Shown here one piece after another: positions 48,701 to 59,399 of a stretch of 64,000 bases of DNA (position 1 is the first letter of the stretch; every line of letters begins with the position of its first letter). The stretch is from NCBI RefSeq assembly GCF_003573695.1, contig NC_039362.1:112943120-113007119 (forward strand), in the 5' to 3' direction. Source of the DNA: Papaver somniferum. Taxonomy: Eukaryota > Streptophyta > Magnoliopsida > Ranunculales > Papaveraceae. Under the pieces are notes generated by a model. It worked only from the letters and a program-made list of their open reading frames with translations. It did no database searches and was not told where the DNA came from. The translations under genes were made by a program, and so were the position numbers.

Positions 48701-50164
48701 AACCTGGTTTAGAAGAAGAAACCAAAGGTTAAAGGAGAATCGACTCTATATTAGCACAACTAGTATCACACAGAAGGTGTGGGGATTTGGTTTCCCAGTT
48801 GCTAGAGTTATCCCTTATATAGTCTTTCAAATCAGGGTTTGCAATCAATGTTATCTTGGTAACAAAGCATTCAATATTCACCGTTATATGAAAACCTGAT
48901 TAGATTCAAGTTAATATCTTTCAACCGTTAGATCGAAAACTAGGTTGTTACGCACAAATGAAATGCACGTTTCTAGGCTTGTATAACCGTACCCAAACTT
49001 GTACATTTGTTGGTTCAACAATAGTCAACCAAATGGTTAGCCATATGATCACTTTCATATCAACCATATTCTTCTTCACCATAACTAGTTCAAGTGACTC
49101 AAATGAACTAGTTAGAGAGTTGCAAGGAAATCTTATGTACTACACAAGACACAATCAAAGAAAAAATGATTTGATTCACTCGAATCGGTTCATGAACTAT
49201 ATAGCCACGATTTGCAATTTGCATTCCTTAGTTTATATAAGAATAAGTCACAAACATCGTTTTTAGATATAACCTACTCAATTTCGCGGACTGGGTTCGC
49301 GGACTTAAGTTCCCGGACGGAGTTCACAAACTCCAGCAGAATTTCTAGGGTCGAGAACTTCCGCCAGTTCGCGTACTGGGTTCACGGACTGAGTTCGTGG
49401 ACTTAGCTCACGCCACTATTCCGGTTCTCTTGATCAACAAAGTTCGCAAACTTCGGTTCAAGGAATAAGGACTTATACATATATGTGTTTCCACAACAAT
49501 GCTTATATCCTCCAATGGTTATATTATCTAAACTCTCATTTCAATCATTGAAACATTCTTAGAGGACGTTGATATTCTATAGTTGTTATTCACAAACTAA
49601 TTTTCGTCAAAGTAAGCAATTTTCAAAGTGATTAAAACTTGTCATGACTTTCGTCACTAGGTAAAGATGAACTTGGCTAAAGCGAAAGCTTACCAACACA
49701 TATTTTGAGAAATAGATAGGCGAGATAAACTCGGCTCGAAATAGCAAATGTGTATAATATAAGTCTATATAGTAAAACGACTTTTGTCTCAATATAGGAG
49801 ATAAATAGACTTTTTATTGATAGATAAGTTCAAGTCTCCACATACCTTTTAGTCGATGAAGATCCACCGGTTCCTTGAGTAGTCCTTCGTCTTGTATGAT
49901 GATTGCCATGGAGTTCTTGAGCTCAACTACACTTTCTATCCTAGTCCGAGACCTTAGCTATAGTATACTAGAAATCAAGACTTATAGTTTTGATCACTAA
50001 CATTGACAAACATGCTTGAGATATCAACACATGCGAGTTTGACCGAGCAATGCTCTAACAGTTGTATTGTCTCGACTCAGTCCATAGACAATTACTTTCG
50101 ATAAGAGGACTTATAGGTGGAAAAGTTTAATATTGTGGTATATTTGGGTACCCTCGTCTTTTCT
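45746..50164 (+). repeat. LARD LTR2 (middle), mosaic of LTR3-like and LTR1-like halves
   Basis: 4419 bp. From 45746 to about 47136 its variants match LTR3, including absence of the 757-bp segment. From about 47165 on they match LTR1, including the inverted solo LTR at 47677-50060 with its GTTGT duplications. The switch lies within about 47137-47164. Confidence 0.88.
47677..50060 (-). mobile_element. Inverted solo LTR, second copy inside LTR2
   Basis: Near-identical to the one in LTR1, with the same insertion point and the same GTTGT flanks (47672-47676, 50061-50065). It was therefore copied by duplication rather than inserted twice. Confidence 0.85.
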
Positions 50165-50221
50165 ATTGGTATCAGAGCAGGCAAACACTAATAGAGTTTG
50201 GTGCGATCCAACCTATAAGAA

Positions 50222-51840
50222 ATGAGTCAAAATAAGAAAAGCAAAGCTAAACTTATAAAGAATTCAGTTAACGTTCATCAAGATAATGAGAATATGGTCT
50301 CAAAAAGGTCAATGGAAATTGGTCTCATAAATCTTTTCTAAAATCAAGGAAAAAGTCTAAGACTAATAACTTGATTAAGGATCAGGATTCTGATCAGAAA
50401 AGAATGAATCCAAAAACAAAGGAACATGTTTTGGATCCATCTCCAATCACTAGTGGAAAATATTCTGTTTCTAAAAGAGAAAAGAGATTTGATTCACTGG
50501 TCTATCCAAATTCTGAATTCCGTAAAATGTTGGAAAGGTTTTTCAAACATATTGAAAATTATTCAGAAGAAGGAAAAACCATTGACAGCCTAGATGATGT
50601 CTTATAACTTATTGTTCAATTAAATGTATGAATATGTGAAGGAAAGTGAGAAACACTCAGTCTTCAAAGTAATCTAGCAAATTATTTGGAACAAAAATTG
50701 GCCTTGTGCAATGAAGTATATCAGCAAACTTCAGAGTGTTAAATTCTTACTCAATCGCTGGAGCATTCACAAATACGGAACAAAATCCTTATAGAAAAAC
50801 TTCTTACAGAGACATGTCGAAAGGTATACCTTGATAAATATCTATAAAAACATTTTCAACAGGGAATGGATACCTTAAAGGGACATATAGATTGTCTTGA
50901 ACAAAAAACATATGCAATCTATTTAATGGCAGATCAAGATCACACGGGTTCGAGTTCAAAGAACATATCATCCTGGGTACAAGATATAATCAAGGATATA
51001 ACATCATGCAATATTCCTGATAAAGAGGTTGAATCTGAAACCCACACAAGGGAACATGATCGTGTCCCTAAAGACAAGAAGGAAGAAGTTTCTCAAAAGG
51101 TACTCGGTGAGAAAGGTACTTCTTACCCCCAACGCTTAATTGTGTTGGAAAGTGCATCCTTACAATGCCCGACATTTTGATGTAAGGAAGCACAAGTACC
51201 TGGGCATCGTGTATCTTGTAAATATCTCTTATTCAACATAGAGAGAATACACAATCTACATATGGGTAGAAAAGTTTTCTTACAACAACTGGTGTAAACA
51301 TGATAAATTTACTTGTCTAATGTATCATCTGATACCTGATCTAGAAGATCGATTCTTTCCAAAGAATCTTTAAAATGGAATAACACATTAGATGAGAAAA
51401 TCTTTTCCAATCTGGCCAGAATTACTTAATTAAGGATGGCACCTATGTTTGGCATGTGTTTAAATATTGTTCTAGAGTATGTGTACTCATCCTGTTTGAG
51501 AACTTATACTAAAGGAAAATAAAAGGAAGATGTGACTCATCTTCTTGTCCAAAACATTTTGGACTCTCAGATTGACATTCTCAATCTTCGACAAGTCCTC
51601 CTCAGTACTACTGAAACACATCACAGACAGGTAGCATTACTAAGAACTGTTATACGTAACCAAAGGAAGCTGATTAAACTTGGAATCAGTAATAGGGAGT
51701 ATACTCGGAATATTAATCGTAAGGTTGATGCCTTAGCCTGTGAACATAATCAAGGTATTGTGTGCAGAATCCCAGAAATCAGTCGAGATGCAGTTGATGA
51801 AGATCCTGAAAAATTTGAAGAAATTGAAGATGATCTTTGA
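50222..51840 (+). pseudogene. LARD internal ORF remnant, copy 2 (unrecognised)
   Basis: Parallel to the copy at 42343. The start codon is at 50222 and a frame break lies near 50305. Open parts cover 50371-50607, 50866-51180 (MDTLKGHIDCLEQK onward) and 51532-51840. It retains 34 nt missing from copy 1. A possible Cys-His relic (CKEAQVPGHRVSC) follows a stop near 51180 but is too weak to call a zinc knuckle. Confidence 0.5.
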
Positions 51841-53658
51841 AAAATCTGTTTGAAGATTAAATTGCAACAAAATAGATATCAGTTTTTGATTTATTTCAAT
51901 TATTGTGTAAGGTCTATTGCTGAATAAAACTATTATTTATGAATAAAATTATTATTTTATAAATTTTTTTGTGATAGTTTTTCGATTACATAGCATGTGC
52001 TTGAATGCTTTATGTTATTGTTATGTGTATGGGATGTTTGATTTCGGTTTTCATAACCTTAATAGTCGATCTCATATGACGTGTGAACCCTTATGGTTTG
52101 TGTGGATTTTTGATTTAGCGGGATTAAGTTCTAGCCCAAGTTGGTAGGCTTTATCAAAGGATCATAAGGTGTTCCGATTGAAACTCATATATGAAAAAGT
52201 CACAATATGTTGAATCTATTTGCGTTTAACATAAAAGCATATGTGTTTCGGGTTTTCAACTTTTGTTATTTGCATTAGTTAAAACCGATTCAACCTTTCT
52301 CTGGTAAAGGTTGTTGTTGTTGTTGTTCTTTTGTTCTTGCGAGAGGATGACAACACAATGGGGGAGAGTTCTAACTTGAACTTGCGCTTAATGATATATC
52401 TTTCTGGGAGAAGAGGATGCGAAATTTGAGGTAACAAATTTGTTAGTTAATCGTTTTCCTGTTTAACAAAAGCTTGAGTTTATTGCATATATTTTGCTTT
52501 TTCTTAACAAAATTCGGCACAATTGATGTTTATTCCATTATGTGTGTATGGATGTGTGTGTGTGTGTGATTCAATTGTTTCCTGTTAAGAAAAACTGGTT
52601 TGGTATCTTTCTTTATTGTTTGATATCAATTGTTTTAGACTTAACGAAATTCGGTGCAATTGCGGTGCTTTCATGTCTATGTTTATTTCAATTGCTTCCG
52701 GTTAAGAAAAATAATTGTGCAAGTCGATTTATTTGGTTTGTATGTATTGTTTATGGCTTAACAAAATACAGGATCATTTGTTTAGTCCAATTCGATTTCG
52801 GATAAAAGAAACTAAGTTAATTCTGATCTTAGTGAAACTTATCAAAAGTAAAGGATCCAGTTATTCAAGTCTTGTTGAATGCCTTGACAAGAAATATTAG
52901 TTAACTAACCTAGTATTTATCTTGTCTAAAGTGAAAGGTCTAAGTTAATATCTGCATAATTAATGCCTAATGAGAAAAATAAAGTTAATTCTGATCTTTA
53001 TTTTAGTCTTATCGAAATAAGTGATTGTATTTGTGCAATCGGTTTAGCAAGGGAACTAAGTTTTCTTAGTCAATTTGTTAAACTATTAGGTAAAATTGCT
53101 TCGGACAATTGTTTCCTTGATAACATATTAAAACCAAATTACTTGTAGTTTCGGTTTTGATATTGGTTATCTAAAGTGGTATGTGAAACCTTTGTGCTTA
53201 ATTCTTATAGGTTGTACAATTCTTTTAGATTGTAATATCTTTTCGGTTTTTGGTATTTACTCGGACCTTTGTCATTTTGTGACAAAAAGGGGGAGAAATA
53301 TATGGAGTAAACAAGTGATTTGTAATCACTTATGAAAGGAAAATTATGCTTAAACATAATACCTAACGAAAGAGTAAAGCATCGACTAAGGGGGAGAAAC
53401 ATATCATATGATGATTGTAGTTATTTGGACTACAAAGGGAAATAACAAAGATGTGCGGATTGAAAATCTACATATCTCACCTTTAGGTGGAGCATTATCT
53501 TTGTTATTTAAATGTCAACATCAGCATTTATGGACTGAATATATGCAGGGTATTGTGCTGTTGAAATTTGGAATCAAGCGTATGTATAATGAATTTTTGT
53601 AATTTGTTTATCTATATGATTGTAAGAGTTTTGTCACTAAAATTGACAAAGGGGAGAT
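51841..53658. other. LARD internal 3' untranslated region, copy 2
   Basis: Near-identical to 43929-45745, ending in the same polypurine tract before LTR3. No conserved coding frame. Confidence 0.6.
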
Positions 53659-55584
53659 TGTTAGAGCATAACTCGGTTGAACCCACCAAGCGTTGGTATG
53701 TCAAGTTTGGTTGTCATATTTTAGGGAATCAAAACTCAATTAAAGAGTCGCTTGATTATGTACTAGAGACAACTTCGTATAGGTTAGGCTAGAAAGATTA
53801 GGATAATGAGACATATAATTATTACTCGAAGACTTGAATAATGTGAATAAGTAACAAGCTACATCGACGACATCATCCTTCCTCTTGAGTTTAGTAATAT
53901 TTTGACTTGAACTGTTTCATTCCCAACGTATCTTTCAAGTCGTGCTATCAGATGAACCAGTTCTAAACTTGTTTGGAAGTGTGTTATAATCGGTTCCAAG
54001 ATTGTAAATATGAAAAAGGATTTACAAAGAAATAAGATGTCGACGTACTTTGAACATGATCAGTAACTCTTATCTTTTATTGTTCAAATATATTCCTTAA
54101 TAACTCAAGGAGATCCCAGGCCGAAATAAGTTGAGAATCTTTTAGTTAAGGTTGTTAATTTTATATGCTTTTAATTACCAGCAATTAAAATGTGTATCTC
54201 TGGAAAATAAAAATTGGTAATGTGCATTTACTAATTGGGTTTTTTCTAGTAGGATTTCGGTATTGGACATAGCATTTCCAGGAATTATGAAAACCGAATT
54301 TGGAAATATATTGCATATCTTGAGAATATTCGATTTTGGAAATTCCTTGGTGTCCAAACTTCCTTGGTCTATAAATACCCAAGTTTGCATTTCGAGCAAA
54401 TTATCCTAAGAGCCAGCAAAACTACCTTATTGTGTTGTTACTGGTGGAACCGTCTATTCGGAGAGGAAAGTACCCTAATTAGGCGAAATCTCTTACGACC
54501 GCTCGTTTAAAGACTTCTGTGAGATCAAGAAGCTCTACGAGTACCGTTGGTGGGGAACCGGATAATTGCAGTATTATTAGTTTTCGATTTTATTTGATTG
54601 ACTAACGGTTGTTGAACTTTGGTTGCACCTAGTTTGTTTATTCTTGAGAATATTCTATTCTGATATAAGATTCACTCAAACTAGATCAAAGTGTCGACGG
54701 GATCTTTAGAACTGTTTGTAGATCTAAAGACGTCTTGTGATAATCCATTGTTAACAGACTCCCTTCTGTGCATGATTGATCACAAGAGATTCAACTTGTG
54801 GTGTGTAGGTTTTTATTGAAGATTTAAGAAGATTTGAAGACGAAGAAGATTTCTTATTTGGGTTCATAATCTTTGGTGTGCACAAAACTTGATTGGCTGG
54901 GATCCAACTATGATCGGTTTATCTTTGATAGATTCGATTGATTAGTTGCGTAGAACGGTATCACTATATAGTATATGGGTAGATCCTATATTTGATTGCA
55001 AAATCTAAACTCTTCTTCTTTGGTAGTTGTTGGATAAATAGATCTAAACCCGACAAAGGAGTTTATTGGATTAAACGGAAGAGCCTTTGTCTAACTCATA
55101 TCTATGAGATTGAATAGAGTTGTTACCGAACATATTTATTGTTCCTTTACTGTTTAGGATACGAACCAAAGGAATTGTTCCAGTGCGTGCACTTATTGAA
55201 TGTCGGAAGGCGCAGGGATACTGAAGAAACTAGGTGAACTATAGGTTTAGTAGCTTGGTCTCAACTAGACGAAGTTGGTGTGATTTTGTATAGCGGCTTA
55301 ATTCTGAGAGTATTCAATTCTGGACTAGGTCCCGGGGTTTTTCTGCATTTGCGGTTTTCTCGTTAACAAAATCTTGTTGTGTCATTTACTTTTGCTTTCC
55401 GCAATTATAATTGTTGTTGTTATAATTTAAAGTAAATTGCACAAATGTTAACTCCGTATTACTTGATAGTGATCCGATGTGTTGTATTGTCTCGACTCAG
55501 TCCATTGAAAATTACTTTCGGTAAGAGGACTTATAGGTGAAAAAGTTTAAGATTGTGGTATATTTGGGTACCCTCGTCTTTTCA
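53659..55584 (+). repeat. LARD LTR3 (3'), without the inverted insertion
   Basis: 1926 bp, TGTTAGAGC...CTTTTCA. It lacks the inverted solo LTR and about 115 bp just before that insertion point. It represents the structure nearest to the ancestral LTR apart from the small deletion. Confidence 0.88.
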
Positions 55585-56720
55585 AAATCTGCATATGGTT
55601 TTCTCAAAAATGAAGGTGAACACATCGTTATTGCGAATATGCTGAGAAGTTTTTGCTTCCACCCACTTTGTAAAGTAATTTGTAGCTACAATAAGATATT
55701 TTCGTTGTCTGGTTCTTGGGATGAGTGGTCCTACGATATCTATACCCACCACTTCGCAAATGACCATATACTTATTACTGAATTCAAGTTATCGCAGGAA
55801 CATGGATTCTCTTTCCAAAGCGTTGGCATTCTTCGCATCTCGTAGTGACCTCTTTCGCGTCATCATGCATATAGGGCCAGAAATAACCCTATCCTTTGGA
55901 TTTATGAGCTAGTGATCTCGTCCCATTGTGATTACCGACATCTCCATAATGTATTGATTTTAATATCTCCATGTCTTCATCTCGTGATAAACATTTCAAC
56001 AATGGTCCGGGGAAGGATCACCTATACAAGATTCCTTATCGCAGCTCATAATTTGTCGCTTTGCTCGTTATCTTGTTCACCAACAACCTATCCCTTGGTA
56101 AATCCCCCTTTTCCAAATATTTGCGAAGTGGAGTTCGCCAATCAGATTCTCCCAATTCCTTTTCTTCTTCATAACCAGAACCATTATCTCCATGCTTTGG
56201 TCTTCCAAATCTACAGATGGGTTCTTTAGACACTCTATTTTGAAAAATCTTGTCTTTGGATCTACCATCATTGAAAAAATGGATGTTAATGCATCAGCAT
56301 AACGATTATTTTTTCAACATATGTGTCGCTAAATTATATTGGGTATGCAGCAGAGTGCTGGTTGACGAGTTGTAAGTATTTTTGAAGTGAGTGATCATTA
56401 GCACTATATCATCCTTGTATTTGGAGAATGACTAGTTTCGAATCGCTTGTCAATCTGATATCTTCTAACTTCATTTCAAACGCCAACCTTAAAGCGTGTA
56501 CCACCGCCTAGTACCTTGTCTCATTATTTGTAGATTCAAACTCCAATTTGAACGTATGGACCACTCCAGCTCCATCGGGCGAAGTGAAATCAATTCCAAT
56601 GCCTCTAACCTCATTATTCGCGGATCCATCTACAAATATTTCCCATATTCGTGGGTGATTGAGAGGACATCACCTTTTCTGATGCATGAAATCAAACTTT
56701 GTGCCAATTGAAGTAATATA
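55585..56720 (-). pseudogene. Gypsy RNase H and N-terminal integrase, disrupted
   Basis: On the minus strand, from about 56660: WEIFVDGSANNEVRGIGIDF, then FESTNNETRY and LRLTSDSKLV-like sequence of an RNase H domain. Next come the integrase linker (DWRTPLRKYLEKGDLP, LYRRSFPGP) and a degenerate zinc-binding region. The core start GIDIVGPL (first catalytic Asp) is followed by YFTKWVEA and ends KTICRF at the insertion point. Stops interrupt the RNase H and the zinc-binding part. The rest of the integrase is at 36419-37112. No RT domain is visible upstream, so the element is truncated there. Confidence 0.88.
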
Positions 56721-57024
56721 ATAACTACTTACTTACCTTCGTGATACATAGCACTTCCCAATCTACATCAAATGCACAAATTTTTTCGGTTTCACCCCTT
56801 TTTCTTTTCTTGAGCTCTTCAAAGATATTTCGGTGCTTCCGGATCATTATTGATCGCATGAGGATAACCAAAATGATAATAGCATGCCAAATAATCTTCT
56901 ACGAACAACTTTGTGCCTAAAATATAAACGAGCTCGGTGATTTGCATTTGGTATTGTTGTTGATTGTGGTTGTTCTAAGTATCGATCGTTGGCATTAAAT
57001 CATAGTTCAATATGATATCAAGAC

Positions 57025-58211
57025 TAGGGCTTTCAATGGGTACCCATTTACCCGGAACCAAACCGTACCTGGCTCAATTGGGTCCGGTTCCAAATCCTCA
57101 TATTGTACCCATTAATAGTTTTGTTACCCGGCGGGTATACTCGGTAAGGACCCGATACTAAATGTCTCCTTACCGAGTATACCCGACGTGTACCCGCGGG
57201 TCCTGGTACGCGGAAAATGCATTAAACCTTGGAAAATAATTATGTCACGTGAAAATTCCCTTCGCCGTCTACATATGACATACTATAGTCTCAAAAAATT
57301 CTCCCTTTCTATCCGAGTGTGAATTTATTTTTGTCTTATGAGTCATTATCAAATCTTTTCTCCAAACTCATGTTATAATCAACTTATCTTCACTACATCT
57401 GATTTTTTGTGTACTCTTGGCTTTTGATAGATAAGATCTATTTATAGATCTCGAAAAGATTGAACGGAATCTCATGTGACGTTATTGCAAATCATAGTCT
57501 TGATTATGGGTGTATTTTTTTGGCAGTAGAATTTTACTTACAGTATATAATGAGTTGATAGGTAAAGAAATTAACTACTACTTCCGTTTCAAAATAATAG
57601 GCAAGTTCGTGTGTAAATTTGTACACAAACCTGCCTATTATTTTGAAACGGAGAGAGTTTTTTTTTTTTGTTTACATATGGTGGAGCTAAGGATAGGATC
57701 CAAATTCCAATGTTTGCAAATGGTGTTTCTAATTTATGAAAATTTGTGGTAATTAATGTGAACTGTAAGTTCTGTTAATTATAACAGTTAGCATAGGAAG
57801 CTTAATTCAGCAAAGGTATAAAGAACCCAAAGTGTTATAGATCTGAACGTGGAGAGTACTTTTCATTTGTGTGATGTTCAAGATGGTGTGATCTTGAAGA
57901 TGGATGGAGGCGATGTTTTTTTGTGGTTGATGGAGGCGTCCGTTAGCTACGGGATAGACTATCGTTTGATTTTTCTGGAAATGTTATCCATTCTAACTTA
58001 TTTTTTATTTTTTCTTTAATAAAAAAATCCAATTTATGTAAATATCTCATGATACCCTATAAATACCCGGACCCGAAAATTACCCTTATTTTTATCGGGT
58101 CTGGTTCTGGGTCCATAAAATAAGTAACCGAACCCGAAACCCACATAATTAATATGATATGGTTTCGGGTCTTATGGTACCTGGGAGGACCCAGACCCAT
58201 TGGCATTCCTA
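57025..58211. mobile_element. hAT-type MITE (1187 bp) in the PMD pseudogene
   Basis: Ends are TAGGGCTTTCAATGGGT and, inverted on the right, TAGGAATGCCAATGGGT. Flanks are ATCAAGAC (57017-57024) and ATCAGAC (58212-58218), an 8-bp duplication in which the right copy lost one A. Removing the element restores the PMD frame (GGT CTT GAT ATC). Subterminal GGGTACCC and ACCCGG words occur at both ends. No transposase. Confidence 0.82.
57578..57657. mobile_element. 80-bp mariner/Stowaway-type MITE nested in the hAT MITE
   Basis: A near-perfect hairpin: CTACTTCCGTTTCAAAATAA with its inverted partner ending CGGAGAGAG. TA precedes the left end and TT follows the right. Same family as 18077-18141. Confidence 0.8.
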
Positions 58212-59399
58212 ATCAGACCACTTGTAACATACTCATTAACACACAATTTGAAGGCTTCCATGGTGAATTTTTATTGGAATAACCATATTGGCGGAGAACT
58301 AGACGAGGATTGGTCATTACGAACCCATGAGGATGAAACAAAGGCCCGTTATAGCATTTCAAACTTGTAAAAACACGTTTATCATCATCATCTTCCTCGA
58401 TTATCTGTTGAGTCTCAAGTAAGGATCAAAATGAATAACATCTTCAACAGTAAAAGCATATATTTTCAACTTCAAAGAAGTTTTCTTCTTTTCTTTGTTA
58501 TTAACTTGGGTACCAGTGAAGAGAAACTTCCTTCCTGTAGGATGAGTATCTCCCTCTTCCCAAGACGTAGAAGGTCTCATGCTCGGAAAGTGGTCACACA
58601 CTCGTGACTATAAATATATAATTATATATAAGAGAATACACAAATATAAAAATAAAAATCATGACAAACGTTAAAATTAACCCTACAAATTACCTAAAGA
58701 AGACCAACATTCCCGAAAACTTCAGTAGTTCCATCCTCAAATTTTCTAAGACTCTCAAGTAAATAAGTGAGGGTGTCGATGCCCCATGAATACTCTTTGG
58801 TCTTCTCCAAATCCTTCAACCATTGTAAATAATGAGCATTAACCCGATTCCCAGAGTTACCAGGAAAGAATATGGTACCAAGGGAATACAAGAGGTACAC
58901 GGTAGTTGTATGCAAAGATTTTGTTTCGTCTATCACTCCCCTTCTCCTTGTTTCCTGAGCGTTCCTCCAAAATCAGCTTTCAAATTTTTTAACAATATCT
59001 TTTTAGTGGGAGGTATACCTGCTATCTTTCTTACTTTATCTGGTTTATCTCCACCAACCATCTGAAAATCCTTCTTTATTTCACTTTCTCCCATCCAGGT
59101 GTGTCTTTTATAAGGGCATAATGATCTCTTCAATCCATATTGCTATTAAAACCTTCAGAAACAACTTCTCTTTCAATTTCTAAGTTCATATCTTGCTTGA
59201 CATCATCCGGCTTTATTGTCATCTCACCGAATGGGAGATGAAAAGTATCGGTTTCAAGCCAATATCGATCTCTGAAAGTAGTGACAACAATAGTATCAAA
59301 CTAGCATGATGGTTGAGAATTCCATTTCCTAACCCCGCTTGACATTCTTCACCTAACAACCAATGCTTAGCCTTTCTGAAAACGCATGGGATACCAAAT

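Larger units (their letters stand above)
37113..55584 (+). mobile_element. LARD-like non-autonomous LTR retrotransposon dimer (three LTRs, two internal domains)
   Basis: 18,472 bp with TSD AAATC on both sides (37108-37112, 55585-55589), inserted into a Gypsy integrase. Layout: LTR1 37113-42285, internal 42286-45745, LTR2 45746-50164, internal 50165-53658, LTR3 53659-55584. Both internal domains start with TGGTATCAGAGC after a 2-nt gap and end in a polypurine tract AAAGGGGAGAT. Both have AAGGGGGAGA motifs like those in SIRE-type Copia 3' regions. No reverse transcriptase, protease, RNase H or integrase motif was seen. Long LTRs plus a roughly 3.5-kb non-coding-like interior fit the LARD class. 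Movement would need enzymes from another element. Confidence 0.88.
56770..59399 (-). pseudogene. Plant mobile domain (PMD, MAIL-type) pseudogene, interrupted by an hAT MITE
   Basis: Minus-strand sequence in order: RDRYWLETDTFHLPFGEMT (about 59225-59285), KKDFQMVGGDKPDKVRKIAG, LGTIFFPGNSGNRVNAHYL, YSWGIDTLTYLLESLRK, and GLL ending at a donor with TAG where CAG is usual. After an intron of about 80 nt, DHFPSMRPSTSWEEGDTHP runs from 58607 to about 58401, then LVLRQYGYSN. These are hallmarks of the PMD family (PF10536). A 1.2-kb hAT MITE interrupts it after VTSG. It resumes ILNYDLMPTID and ends near a basic tail at about 56780. Several stops and frame changes show it is dead. The 5' part is cut off at 59399 by an LTR. 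Confidence 0.85.
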
